Positions 30,568-43,541 are shown, counted from the first letter of the stretch. The stretch is DNA of 64,000 nt from Pyricularia pennisetigena (GCF_004337985.1 NC_043740.1:3719030-3783029); one strand, 5' to 3'. Translations and numbers: made by a program. The notes: generated by a model from the sequence alone, not told the origin.

Positions 30568-33381
30568 TAAGAAAAACCTAGGCTTCAAGGAGCGAGGGGG
30601 GGAGGAATCGAAATCAATGTCATCCGAGATTTTTTTTGTCATTGGGTGTTGAGTTTGGACCGCTTTCAGATCGCGATGGCCTTTTTTCCCCCTATCTATA
30701 ACTACTGCATGCTTCTTACTATTGTTGATGTTTATATTTGCACATACGACTAGTAAGTTTTTGCCTAATGTGCGCTGGATCCCTGACGGGTGTGTGAGGT
30801 CTTCCAGGAATCCCATGCTGGTAGCACGAGAATCATGAAAAAATCGATTTTCTTTTTTTTTTTTTTTTTTTTGCCAAATGACGAGGGGAGCATCCCCATC
30901 TGTTGCAACACACTTGCAAGACACAAGGGGTCGAAGAAAAAAGAGAGCAAAAAAAGGGTTGCGACTTAGTCTGCTAGGAAGTATACAATACAGTCTTTAC
31001 CATATGCCGGATGCTACAGCCGTCTTACAAAAGGGGGAAAAACGATGCGGGTACCGAAAGCAACAGAAGGTTACTATACCACCAGGTAATTGATTAATGT
31101 CGTATAGGATCCTCATGAATCCCCTGATAATACATCCCGCGCAAGATTCCGGGCGGGAGGCCATCAGCCAGTCGCAGAGCTGCTTGCGTGGTACCTTATC
31201 CGAGGGCCGGGCGATCGATCTACAAGTTGTCACACAGCGATCAGTCAAACCAGACCCTTTTTGGCCCCTCTCGCTCTCTCTCTTTCTGTCTCTCTCTTTT
31301 TTTTTTTTTTTTTTTTCTATTCACTTTGTACAAAACCCGCCAATTTCATGACTCTTTCTATGCAGTTTTTATTGTCACACAATAGATTGCAAGGGGCTCG
31401 CCAAACCATGAGGAGCATCCAGATATACTACGAGAAAAGAAATTGTAACTCAACCTTAAATTTCAAGAGATGCAGCAGATAGGTCGCCATGGAAATTGTG
31501 GCCTCGCGAAAGCAAGAGAAGTCTTTTCATGATTGGGGTTCGGCTGGGAAAGCGCCCCAACGCTTTAGACAAGACATTGAGTGTGCATAAACGGGACGAT
31601 GCTTAGTGAAGGGCTTTTTAGCTCGATGGCGAGATTCGCAAAACGGTTTATTCTGCATGTATTACTTTTTTTTTTTTTTTTTTTTTTTGCCTTCCCTACC
31701 CTTGCTTGGTTTATGTGCTGTAGGGAGTAATACATTTTTTACCAGGTAATCAATCGATCTCGTTTCTTTCTGGTTCGATCCCTGTCCTCCACGCCCTAAC
31801 CGAAGAGGAAAAAATACGTTGTGCATGCATTAAAAATGGATGACACTGTACAGGTTAGAAATAGTCCCCAGGGGTGTGTTTAAGAACCACTAGAGAACGG
31901 AGCTACGTAGCATTTCCGAGGCGAACATGTAGTATATTAACCTTTCCCCACCCGAGCATCAATTGGGCAAGGTAAAGCCTGCAGTAGAGCTAATTCTCGA
32001 TCTTGGCCAGATTTACATGCATCTAGTGTTATAGTTATAGAGTGTCGACACAAAATACTCGGTGGTGAGACAAGGCAGGGTCAAGTGTGTACCTATCTGT
32101 AGACATCATCCATCGTCTACTTTCGCTCGTGACCCCGAACCTGTCAGTTTTCATCTATTCATCCTATTCGTCTGGTTCTAGTGAGAAAATATTACTCCGC
32201 TCATCATTCCATCCATCAGTGCGTGCACCAATCAGTGTCAGCTTGTCATTTTCTTTTGTACTTGGAAACGAGATTGCTTCTCTTTTGAGTCTAGATTAAT
32301 TTTTTTTGATCTGTTTGGCAATTTTTTTTTCTTCTAGCGTGTAGGGTCTTTTCATGATACCTAACTCCCCGCGCCCGGCAAGCTCGTCCGATCGCAAGCA
32401 GGGAGCTGCTGTCCAATTTGGTTCACCTCCACTATAGGCTCTGCGACTGTGCGGCAGCACGGAGCACGTACTTGAGGATTAGTTCAACATGCAACTCTTG
32501 CGAAAAATCTGAAGGGGGAAAAAATTGCACGGTCGGGATCGCAGTCGTCATACGCAGTAGCTGTACCTTGATGTACAGACAGTATAGCGCGCGCATGTCG
32601 ATTTGTTTTGTTCCGATTACTATTACTACAGTGCCATGCCAATACCACTGGATGCCCAGCCCCTTGTACGTCTCGATCAATCGCATTCTTTCTTGTTCCG
32701 CGTTTGCCGATAGAGCAGCATGCACACTGTACCTCAGACATCTCAGCAAAGCTCAGTTGCTCAGCTAAGGTGAGGTGCCCAAGGTAGTAAATAAGCCGCA
32801 TTCATGGCTCGATGAGTGTAGTGTATACCTAATTACCTAACGATTGTCAATACATCGGGATGCCTAGCTCCTACTGCTTTGACCAGGTAGCATTTTATCC
32901 AATCTCACAACCCACAGATCAAGCATCTATCAGACAAGGTACGTCTAGATACTATAGGTAAGGTTGGAACTGTAATTTGGCACGCACCAACAGTACTTAC
33001 ATAGTACTGTAAGTCGATTTGAATTGAGGTTACAGCTTTGCGTCGCAGTTTACCATGGCTGGAATTATGGGAGCGTTCTCGCCACCAAACCTCATTTGGC
33101 GGGCGGGTGCAACGCAACACAAAACGTAAAGTGAGGACCAATCTAATACTGGCGGGTTTCTGGCGTAAATGTACTCAGTCTACAGTAGCCAGGCCGCCCA
33201 CTTTGTACTCCCTGGGATACATGATCGATCCTAGCCGCTCGCCCACGTATCCCAGCAAGCCCAGGTTTTGGGAGGCCCTGTCGTCCACCCGCCCGCGCAT
33301 GCATCCCCCATCCCCTTTCAAATCGGAAAGCCTAAAAAAGTTGGCTTCGGGGGCCTTGTCTGACAGCCCAGGCTCAATTTG

Positions 33382-33633
33382 ATGGCCTACCGCCCAATCG
33401 TCAACAACATCAACAATCACAAAAGCAAAAACGAAAAGAAAACAACGGCGACTCCCCCCCTCGCATTGGGTGCTCCTTGGATTATCCCTTGCGATAACGC
33501 TAGATATAGACGTACTCCGTACGAATTACATTTCTCAACCAACAACTACTACGTATACCGCTTGTACTACTACTATTACTACCAGTACCAGCATGTTCTG
33601 AGCAGGACCCTCACCGACCAAACCAAACATTGA
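33382..33633 (+). promoter_or_regulatory. Possible long upstream ORF in adenylate cyclase leader
   Basis: An ATG at 33382 opens 83 codons, ending at TGA 33631-33633, 56 nt before the main ATG. Its composition is Asn/Tyr/Thr-rich with simple repeats, so I doubt a functional product. If it lies within the transcript it would affect initiation. Confidence 0.3.
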
Positions 33634-33648
33634 ATCAGCCCTCCTCAA

Positions 33649-33687
33649 ATGGCTCAGTCCATACTGGTGGACCGTGCCTGGTGGTGA
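33649..33687 (+). promoter_or_regulatory. 12-codon uORF ending 2 nt before the adenylate cyclase ATG
   Basis: The ATG at 33649 encodes 12 residues (MAQSILVDRAWW) and stops at TGA 33685-33687. The main ATG begins at 33690, in another frame. Such spacing allows little normal reinitiation and suggests translational control; that effect is inferred. Confidence 0.55.
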
Positions 33688-33689
33688 CA

Positions 33690-36600
33690 ATGACCAGGAA
33701 CGACGCCCTGTCCCGTTTCAGCTCCATTACGAGCTCCTCCACCGACAGTGCACACTCAACGGCTACCGTTAAGCCGTTGCCATCAACGCCTACCGCCAGC
33801 GATACACGAAGACATTCAAGCGGCTCTCGGCCAGCCATACCCTCGCGCCTCAGGATCGACGATGATATGAACCGGTAAGTCGCTGCCAATATCGCTTTCG
33901 CATCTGGTGACCCAATTTGGCCGGTACCCCTGGCACCAATTTGCCGGTGGAGACGGGAGATCGGTGCCGCAGCTTTTGCATCCATCCCACGCTGTCAAAA
34001 CTTATGCGCTTCATTCAGCTGCATTTGCCAGGCAAAGCGCAAACACGATCGAGTTAGATTTGACTTGACCTCGGGCTAGCCTTCTCCTAAAAAAGGAGAA
34101 GCGCCAACCAAAAGAAGAAAAGAAAAGAAGAAGAAGAAGAAGAAGAAGAAGAAAAATCGACCGGCGAATCAAAAGAAGACAAGAGCAGTTGACACAGATC
34201 CTAATGTTTTGCGCCTTCTAGTACCGCCTCTCCGCTCAAAGACGACCCGCAGGTATCACCGACAAACACGTTCGGCACGCGCGTTGCATTATCACCATCA
34301 TCTCCCACCTCCAATGTATTCCCCCGCGAGCAACGACTGAGCGACTTTGGGAACTATCGAAGGGACCTCGCCGTGCTGGATCCCGGCGGCAGTCGAGTGC
34401 CTCAAATCCAGCAGCCTCCGCCTAACACGGGGCCGTCCCTGAGCAGCCAAGTTGCTCCCTGGATGACGGCCAACGGCTCCGGCGGCGCTCCAGCCGCCAT
34501 TAATACCAGTTTCTACAATGATTCGAGCGACAACCTCTCGATCGCGTCACAGCTGTCACCTGGCTTCCGACTACCGGGCGGCAGACCTTCGATTTCGCAA
34601 CCCTCGGGTGTCGGCGCCGATAACAATGAACCATCGTACTTCGGCGACGAACGAAGGCCGTCGATAGCCAGCATCACAACGACTGCGAGCAGCCAGGGCT
34701 CCAAGGCCAGCGGAAACAGGGGTGGCTTTCGAAAACTGCAGGGCTTCTTTGGGGAGGAGTTTCCCGGCCGAGATTCCTCCGACACTAGTCTTCCACCTGC
34801 CGTTCCGGGCAAGGAGCACCGCTCACACTCGTACAGCCACGGCCGACCGTACCGAGACCGAAACTATTCCAACGCGACCGATCACACTCGGGACGGATCG
34901 CCGTCGTCGTCCAGACCCAGAACACCAGTGCCTGCCCCAGAGGTAGTGCCCTTTCTGTATCAAGAGGCTGATGTATGTTCACGTCTCTTTTTATCCCCCC
35001 ATCCTCCCCGTCACATTCAAACCCCCCCTCACTGCTTACACACATCGGGTAATCCCCGCATCCATGTTCTTTCGTCCTATCCTTCTGGAACTTGTCTTCC
35101 TTCCACATGTAATCCGTGTGTTCGCATCCCACCTCTCCTCCAAGCTGTCGAACATGGAGGAAAAAGGTTCGGTCTCTGACTCGTGTAGGACATTGCAAAA
35201 TATGGCGAAGCTCCTGTCAGGGATATCCTGTCTGGCCCCGATCGTGAACGTTATGTGACTGGCGATTCATTACAAAACCCACCCAAGACCTCATCTTCAT
35301 CGCGATCCGGACATTCTCTCGCCCACCTGTCGGGCCACCATCGACACCAGAAAAGCAACGATGACCCGAGAACTCTGCGCCCTACCATGAGCCGGGACGA
35401 CTCTGCTGTGCCCACATACAAGGACCGTAGCGGGTCCGCCACCATGATGACGACCTCCCGAGACCGCGCCCACAGCCCGGCCCCGAGCGGACACAGCATC
35501 GGCGGTTACTTTAGCTCGAAAAACGGCACCTACGACGGTCAAACCTCGCCGCCTGGGCATCAAAAGAAGAGCCTGCTTGGTCGCTTCAAGAGGAGCAAAG
35601 ACAAGGAGGACACGACTTCGCTCAAGAAAACCTCTCCCTCGAGCACTTCACTCAATTTGAAGCCTGCACGATCGGAGTTTGGCCAAAGCGATGGAGCATC
35701 CACCACAAACCAGGACTGGCCCTCACGCCTAGCCGAACCTTCTCAATACAGTTCCCACTCGAATTCGGCCTCGGCACGACCGCAGCAGCCACGGCACGGG
35801 ACTTTCAAGTCACCATTTGCGAAGCGAGGGCGTACTCATCACAGGCATGACGATCGCGACGAGGCCATCGGGCCTACCGACAAGCATGATGGCATGCAGA
35901 CGGGGGGGACCATGTTCCACCTCGATACTGACCTCAACGACATGAGCGGCATCCTGAGCCGACCTCTGCCCTTGACCCCCATGGATGCTGATTTCGTTGG
36001 TAATATCAAGGGCGAGAAGTCCGCTGTCACTTCCAACGGCCGCAACGGCGCTTGGGACGCCCCGGACAGCTGGGCTGTCAAGCGAACGGGTGACGATTCG
36101 GCCTACCACGGACCGGAGAACGACGAGGCTGGCCCATCACCGAGACCAGAAGAGAAGATGACATCTTACTGCATACGCGTGTTCAAGTCGGACGGCACGT
36201 TTGCCACTTTGCAGATGTCAATCGACTCTTCAGTCCAGGACCTCATCGGGCAGCTGTCCAAGAAGTCATATGTCTCCGGTGGTCTCGAGTACCACATCGC
36301 GCTACGCAAACATGGCCTCATCCGTGTTCTCGGCTCTGCGGAGAAGCCGCTCTTTATACAAAAACGTCTCTTGCGGCAGGTGGGTTTCGAGGAGCGGGAC
36401 CGTATTGAAGACATTGGTCGTGAGGACAACAGTTATCTTTGTCGCTTTCTCTTCATGTCTTCGCGAGAGCTCGAGCAACAGGCACGAACCCAGGATCTCG
36501 GTCTGGGGCGTACACAGAAGTTCAACCACGTGGACCTGTCGGCGCGCAACATTATTCGAATCCCAATCTACCTCTACTCCAAGGTTCAAGACATCATCTC

Positions 36601-39600
36601 TCTCAACCTATCGAAGAACCTGTCCCTGGATCTACCACGAGACTTCATATCGTCTTGCCAGAACCTTCGCGATATCAAGTTCAACAACAACGAGGCCAGG
36701 AAACTCCCAGCCAGTCTTGGGCGTGCGAGCAGGCTTACGTATCTTGACGTGTCCAACAACCGCATTGATCATCTGGAGAATGCTGAGCTCAACGGGCTTG
36801 TTGGGCTCCTGAAGCTTAATCTTGCCAACAACAGACTTAAGCACCTGCCTCCATACTTTGGTGCTTATCGATCTCTGAGGACCCTCAATGTGTCTTCTAA
36901 CTTTTTGGATAAATTCCCATCTTTTCTCTGCGAGCTCGAGAGCTTAGTCGACCTCGATCTGAGTTTCAACCTGATCGGAGCCTTCCCGCCGGCTATTGAG
37001 AACCTGCGGAACCTCGAGAAGCTCGTCATCACCAACAATAGACTAGCAGGCACCCTGCCGGACAGCTTCAGTCGTCTCCAAAGTCTTCGAGAGCTCGACA
37101 TCAAGTACAATGCAATCTCAGGCATCGATGTAATATCTCTGTTGCCAAAGCTCGAGATTTTGGCTGCAGATCACAATGCTATTTCTCAATTTGTTGGCTC
37201 TTTCGAAAGGCTCAGGAGTCTGAAGCTCAAGGACAACCCCATCACGCGGTTTGAGCTGACATCGACGGTCCCAACGCTAAAACTACTCAACTTGTCCAAC
37301 GCCAAACTCGCTAGTATCGCTGAGTCTTTTAATCACATGCTTAACTTGGAAAGGCTTGTTTTGGATAGAAACCATTTCGTATCGTTACCATCCCAGATTG
37401 GCAGGCTGCGCCGGCTGGAGCACTTCAGCATCGCCCACAACGCTCTGGCCGAGCTTCCACCGGAGGTAGGATGTCTTCAGGAGCTCAAATTCCTTGATGT
37501 GCGCGGCAACAATCTCAAAAAGCTACCGTTGGAGATTTGGTGGGCAAATAAGCTGGAGACGCTCAACGCCTCGTCCAACGTCATGACGGATTTCCCCAAG
37601 CCAGCGTCAAGACCACCCCAACCTCCCGAGTCGAGTCCCGGCTCTATGCAGGGTTCCAATGGCAAAGTTGCTCTGGTCGGCTCATTATCGACTCCCCCTA
37701 GCATGGAAGACCTTGATCCCGACGACTCCAGGCGGCCCAGCCAGGCCTCTTCCAGCACTCTGCTGAGTGTTGGACCATCACCCGTCCCAGCTGGCCCCGA
37801 CCGCAAGAGCTCGGTGGTGTCTGTCTACGGCAAGGGTGGCCGCAAGACGTCGATCATATCGCGGAGTGCCAACTCGAGCGGCAACACCGCTACGCCCCCT
37901 AACACTAGGAAAGACTCGGGGTTGTCGGCACGCATTACCAATACGTTCTCGGGCTCGTTGCGGAATCTTTTCCTCGCCGATAACCTCTTGGACGATGACG
38001 TGTTTGACCAGATAATGCTTCTGTGCGAGCTTCGTGTACTCAATCTATCGTTCAATCAAATCAGTGACATGCCGCAGCGATGCATAAAGAGCTGGCCGCA
38101 GCTATCGGAGCTGTATCTGTCAGGCAACGAGCTCACGACAATACCAGTTGACGACCTGGAGGAGTACAGTCTGCTGCAGGTCCTTCATATCAACTGCAAC
38201 AAATTTACCAATCTGCCGGCCGACATATCAAGAGCCAAGAAGCTGGCAGTGCTAGACTGCGGCAGCAACTTCCTCAAGTACAACATTAGTAATGTACCAT
38301 ATGACTGGAATTGGAACCTGAATCCAAACCTAAGATATCTGAACCTTTCGGGCAACCGGCGGCTGGAAATAAAGCAGCCAGCCTATGGTAGCGGTGCCGG
38401 GAACAGGGAGCAGTACACAGATTTCAGTAGGTTGCAGAACCTGCGGGTCTTGGGTCTCATGGATGTCACCCTCACCCAGCCTAGTATTCCGGAGCAGAGC
38501 GAGGACTGCAGAGTAAGGACGTCGGGCTCGTCGGCCGGGTATCTGCCTTATGCCATGGCTGACACGCTCGGCAAAAACGAGCATCTGTCGACGGTCGACT
38601 TGGTCGTGCCGCGGTTCAATGCATCCGAGACGGAGACGCTGCTCGGCTTGTTTGACGGCCAGGCTCTTTCAAGTGGTGGCTCTAAGATAGCCAAGTATCT
38701 ACATGAGAACTTTGGTCAGATTTTGGCCACAGAGTTGAGAGCACTCAAGACCGGCCTCAAGGAGACGCCAGAGGACGCGCTACGACGTGCGTTCCTGGCG
38801 CTCAACAAGGAGCTGGTGACCATTGCGATCCAGCACAGCGAGGACCGGCCATCGGTGCCGCACCGCAGCGGCTCCCAGGCCCACGTAATCCTGAACAAGG
38901 AAGATCTCAACTCGGGAGGCGTGGCGACAGTCGTCTATCTTCAAGGGCAGGATCTCTACGTTGCCAACGTTGGAGATGCGCAGGCCATGATCATCCAATC
39001 GGACCAAACACACAAGATGCTGACAAGGAAACACGATCCGGCAGAGCCCACTGAGCGCAGTCGAATCCGAGAGGCGGGCGGCTGGGTATCCCGAAACGGC
39101 AAACTGAACGACCAGCTCGGCGTGTCGAGGGCATTCGGCTATGTGGACTTGATGCCAGCCGTGCAGGCGGCGCCGCACGTCAGCCACGTAGCAATCAGGG
39201 AGCAGGATGAGATGATCCTGCTGGCCACGAGCGAGCTCTGGGAACACCTAGCACCTGAGCTGATAGTGGACATAGCTCGACAGGAGCGCGGAGATCTTAT
39301 GAGGGCAACCCAAAAGCTCCGCGACCTGGCCATTGCCTACGGCTCGACCAACAAAATAATGATCATGATGATCAGCGTGGCGGACCTGAAGCGGAGGACC
39401 GAACGTACCCGAATTAATAGAGGTCAGAGCATGTCCATTCACAACCTGAGCCTCCATGGCGAGCAGTACAAGTTCCCCACCAGGGGACGGCGCAAGAAGG
39501 ACCAGGTCATGGACTCGACGCTGCAGCGCCTCGAGGCAGAAGTCCCAGCGCCCACGGGCATGATCGCCATCGTCTTTACGGATATCAAGAACTCGACAAA

Positions 39601-40812
39601 CCTGTGGGAGACGTACCCGGCCGCGATGAGGTCTGCCATCAGGCTTCACAACGAGATGATGAGGAGACAGCTGCGCCGGATCGGCGGATTCGAGGTCAAG
39701 ACCGAAGGTGACGCGTTCATGGTGTCGTTCCCCACAGCGACATCGGCTCTGCTCTGGTGTTTTGCTGTGCAGCTGCAACTGCTCGAGGTCAACTGGCCGT
39801 CTGAGATGCTCAACTCGCTCTCGTGCAAGCCAACGGTTGATAAGAATAACCAGGTCATCTTCAAGGGGCTTTCGGTTCGTATGGGTATTCATTGGGGTGA
39901 GCCACTTTGTGAGCCGGATCCTATTACACGTCGCATGGACTACTACGGCCCCATGGTGAACAAGGCGTCTCGAATCTCGGCCGTCGCCGACGGGGGGCAG
40001 ATCACGGTATCCTCGGACTTCATCTCGGAGATTCAGAGATGTCTAGAGACTTACCAGGGAGCAAACGCCGCCGCTATGTTGAACGAGCCCTTTGACGAGG
40101 ATCCCTATTCTACGGCGATCCGAAAGGAGCTACGGTCGCTCAGCAGCCAGGGCTTTGAGGTCAAGGAGCTCGGTGAGCGCAAACTGAAGGGTCTCGAGAA
40201 CCCAGAGGTGGTGTATTCTCTGTACCCACACCAGCTGGCGGGTCGCATCGAAACGCATCAGGCACACGATAAGGGCGTGACGGCTGCTGCTCCCGAGGTG
40301 AGCGAGAACACGCCAGCGGTTCTTAAGGAGGGTTCGGAGCTCGACTTTGACCCAGAGATCATATGGGGTCTGTGGAAGCTGAGTCTTCGGCTCGAAATGC
40401 TGTGCAGCAGCCTTGAATACGTGGGAGGCCGTGGGCTGCAGGCGCCCGAGACGGAGCTGCTGGAGAGGATGAAGCAGAGGGGTGGAGAGGTCACCGAGGG
40501 CTTTCTGGTCAACTTCATGGAGCACCAGATCAGCCGCATCGAGGTAAGTTTACTCTGTACTGACTGACAGTAGTGCAAACATCAAGTCTCTTGGACACAA
40601 TGATGCTAACGGACCCGGCTGTCACTCAGACCTGCGTCTCCACACTCAGCATCAGACACCTAAGCATGGGGGGCGGCACTATCAAGGAGCTCGACGACCT
40701 CCGGGGGCCCATCTCCAGCGTCCTGGCCAACATTGGCAAGCAGATGGCCGAGCTTCAACGTTACAAGGCGCTCTACGGGCCGCTCGATGCGATTGAGGAT
40801 GGCCAGCAATGA
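33690..40812 (+). CDS. MAC1: Adenylate cyclase (fungal Cyr1/MAC1/cr-1 type)
   Basis: Makes cAMP downstream of Ras and G-alpha, driving PKA signalling in growth and development. Exons 33690-33874, 34222-34972, 35189-40543 and 40630-40812 give 2157 aa, the length expected for filamentous ascomycetes. Order: a disordered Ser/Pro-rich N terminus (1-~630); an RA/G-alpha-binding region (~638-730, SYCIRVFKSDGTFATLQM); a leucine-rich-repeat array (~760-1120, resuming ~1236-1410 after a Ser/Pro-rich insertion); a PP2C-like domain (~1436-1715); and a class III cyclase domain (~1766-1960). The metal Asp residues are visible in FTDIKNS (Asp1777) and EGD (Asp1820), with DYYGPMVNKASRIS for substrate and transition-state contacts. 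There are no membrane helices, as is normal for this family. The ATG (MTRNDALSRFSS) follows a short uORF. The last exon encodes the C-terminal helical region that binds the cyclase-associated protein in yeast. Confidence 0.97.
34081..34153. repeat. Hairpin and AGA-rich simple repeat in MAC1 intron 1
   Basis: CTTCTCCT / AGGAGAAG form a perfect 8-bp hairpin at 34081-34101. An AGA trinucleotide-rich purine tract (34112-34153) follows, just before the 3' splice site region of this 347-nt intron. Confidence 0.8.
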
Positions 40813-41517
40813 CCTTAGTGATGCCACCAGTTACTTGGTGGTGTTTGCTATGCGTACAGGTTACAACTCTGGCCTGCTATGGCTACGGCTGGCTACCTTG
40901 TCGTTTTGTTTTGTCTATTATCTTCTCTTCCTTCTATTGTCTTGATATCCCATCCCCCTGATCTAGAGAGCTGTGCTTTTCTGTCGCCGATTCCTTATTT
41001 CCTTTGGGGGGGTTTTTTTTTGGATATTTTATTGGAAACGCAGCGAGAAGAAGAAATGATGAGAAATGTGTGTTGCATTATTCTTTTTTATTATTTGCTT
41101 TCTTTTTACTTTTACTGGACATGGGCTAGCCTTGGTGGATGTCTGTCGGGGGCGGGCGTTTACTTCCTCTACGAGGTGCAGCGGATTCATGTTCCATGGT
41201 CTTTTTTCTCTCATCCCTTGTTTTCACCAGCTGCTACACACCTCCCATTGCCATACGTTCTTAGTGAGCATGATTGGTTTAGACTGTGTTCCTGATGCTG
41301 TTTGTTGTGTTTGTATGTGGAAGCGAGGGAGGACACGAGAGTGTGCGGGAGGCGTACCTACAAACGGCTGGCCTAGGTTGGTTTCATTCTTTGATACCTC
41401 GCGTCTTTGGGTTTCTACGGCGGTGGGGAGGGTTACTTTGGAGGTGTAGCGCGCATCTGATGTTGGGCTGGTGCGATGCTGGAAAAGAAAAAGTTGCTGC
41501 GTGGGATGATGGGTGCC

Positions 41518-41550
<33 letters not shown>

Positions 41551-42628
41551 GTTGCTGTTCTTTGGAGGACCACAGCACATTAGTACATCTTTATAATTGA
41601 ACCACACCATTATCCATCATAAGATTTTTTGACCAAAGGAGCAGGCGGTATATTGTAATAGTGGACACACAAAGAGAGTGACAAGATACATATCATACCA
41701 CATGCCTGCCGGTACAATACTCCCAAGCCGCCCCCAAGCGGTCTAGGAATTGGGGGGACTTGTATCGCACCAGGTTGCGGCCCAATCAGATAAAGCACAA
41801 GCAGTTATCTTATCTCGGTGAGCAAGCTTTCTAAAAGGAATTACGTCAAGAGCTGAAGAGATAATTTCAGCTTTGCTTTGACGAGAAAACACCAAGCACG
41901 TTTAAATGATGATATACATTCTGAACTTTTTTTTTTGTTCTCTCTCTAGTAAAGAGAGAAGGAAGAGCGAGAGACAGAAAGAAAAGAAGAAAAAAAAACG
42001 CCCTCCTTAAAAAAAAAAAAAAGGCATTGATTTATTTCGACTTGGCGTGGGTGAGTCCCGTCCAGCAAAAGATGTTCATGTCATATGTGCTTCACCTAAT
42101 TAGGCAAGCTAGCAAGCTTCTTTAGCTACAAAGTATGTGTGGTGTACTTTCCCCTGTCTCCTGCCTGTCGACCTTGTAAGGCGGCGGCGCACGGAGGGGC
42201 TTTTCTTTCGTTTCCCTGTTTCTTGGCAGACCTACAGTTCCCCAAACAAAATGCGCCCCCGTTATCTCTTGTCATCTTTGTTCACCCCCCCTGCGTGTCT
42301 TTTGTAGGTAGCACATTGTGACTAGCAAGGGCATGTCTTGATTTTCTTTGGTTGTTATTCAGAAATGGGAAAATGGGCGAGCTAGGTTAATGGTGATGCA
42401 GTAGTATTTATTGATATATTTCTTCTTCTTCTATTCCTCCTCTTTTTTTTTCTTCCTACTGTAGTCCCCCAACACACAACCCGCATATCCTTATCTCCGC
42501 TGATAGCTTTAATCTATCCGAACTTGACCGCGATAATCGGGCGTCGATTGTGATAGCACTTTGCTTCGTCTTGCTATCTACAACCAAACAAAAAAGAAAA
42601 AAAAGAAAAAGACTTTTCTGCAGTAGCA
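40813..42628. promoter_or_regulatory. MAC1 3' region and DUF3602 gene promoter (1.8 kb)
   Basis: No gene is recognised. It has a T run at about 41518-41540 followed by GTT repeats, purine-rich DNA at 41950-42025, and T/C-rich DNA at 42420-42460. ORFs at 40879-41600 read through low-complexity DNA. Confidence 0.5.
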
Positions 42629-43212
42629 ATGGGCGACCAGCTTCAAGCGCCACAAAAGCCGTCGCCGGAACCATCCATATCGCACGGGCGAGGCGGTGCT
42701 GGCAACATCAACCCGGACGCCACAAAGTACGTCGACGGTGAGGTGACAAGGACGGGCGTTGAGGGCACGCATGGTGATGGGGCGTATAGCACGGGACGAG
42801 GAGGTATGTATTTTTTTTTTTTTTCTTTATTTGTTATTTCTGTCTAAGCATTATCGGCAAGCACAACAACAACAACAACAACAACTACAAGTTTTAAAAT
42901 GGCCACATGCCCCCTGGTGACTACTTTCATCTAACTTTTGCCTTCCCTCCAACAAACCCAATTTAAAAAGGCGCTGCCAACATCGGCGACAAGGGCGTCA
43001 GCTCGACGGGCCGCCTTGACAAGGACAACGTTCCCGAGTCGGCCGTGAGGCCATCCACCGAAGGCAAAGATTTCCACGTCGGGCGTGGCGGCGCGGGCAA
43101 TGAGCACATTTCCCCTGCTGCTGCTGCTGCTGCCGACAAGAAGACCCAGGATCATCCGACGGGGCTGGCTGACAGGTTGAAGGCTAAGCTGTTTGGGGCC
43201 TTCAAAAAGTGA
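42629..43212 (+). CDS. DUF3602 protein with GRGGAGN repeats (Par32/Amu1-like)
   Basis: A small disordered protein of the fungal DUF3602 family. Yeast Par32/Amu1, which carries the same repeats, inhibits ammonium permeases downstream of TORC1 and Npr1; transfer of that role here is inference. Exons 42629-42803 and 42971-43212 give 138 aa. The repeat occurs at 20-27 (GRGGAGNI), 56-63 (TGRGGAAN, split by the intron in the second Gly of GG) and 96-103 (GRGGAGNE), plus a partial STGR at 70-73. A poly-Ala stretch and a basic amphipathic C-terminal helix (LADRLKAKLFGAFKK) follow. Ser/Thr residues beside the repeats are plausible phosphosites. The 167-nt intron carries a CAA microsatellite and a T run. 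Confidence 0.85.
42863..42885. repeat. CAA/ACA trinucleotide microsatellite in intron
   Basis: About eight ACA units lie inside the DUF3602 gene intron, between the donor and the presumed branch region. Confidence 0.85.
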
Positions 43213-43290
43213 ACAAGTGTGCATGGCGTGATGGTCGTGGTTGGGAAAGGCATTTGCTTTGGAGTAGTCACATGAACTCTTAATGTTCTC

Positions 43291-43325
<35 letters not shown>

Positions 43326-43541
43326 TGTCATGTCTAACACACCCACTACACAGTCCTCACCAAGTTAAGACATCCCACATTCAAACCAATAGATTGAAAA
43401 GCCAGCCACCGCGGGGATATTTACATATTTACAGCCTCTGGAGCAGTCCACCAGTCCAGCAGACGACGCAAAATGATAACCAACAATTAACAGCGAGCAC
43501 TCGCATTCTAATTCCCCCTTCCCCCTCCCCCTCCCGTCCAT
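43213..43541. other. Convergent 3' spacer with 33-nt T run
   Basis: The 329-bp gap between the converging DUF3602 and calycin-like genes carries a T run at 43292-43324 and C-rich DNA at 43514-43540. No gene is seen. Confidence 0.6.

Larger units (their letters stand above)
29766..33689. other. Gene-free region upstream of adenylate cyclase (3.9 kb)
   Basis: I can support no protein gene here apart from small upstream ORFs at the far end. The region is littered with homopolymers: T runs near 30352-30372, 30857-30872, 31299-31317 and 31669-31688, and an A run with an N at 30533-30567. It also has AGGTA/TACCT words (32740-32960) and one TACTCCGTA at 33513-33521. The ORF at 29957-30334 overlaps a longer minus-strand ORF that runs through the poly(A) tract, and neither shows family features. 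The distal part probably includes a long adenylate cyclase leader. Confidence 0.6.
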
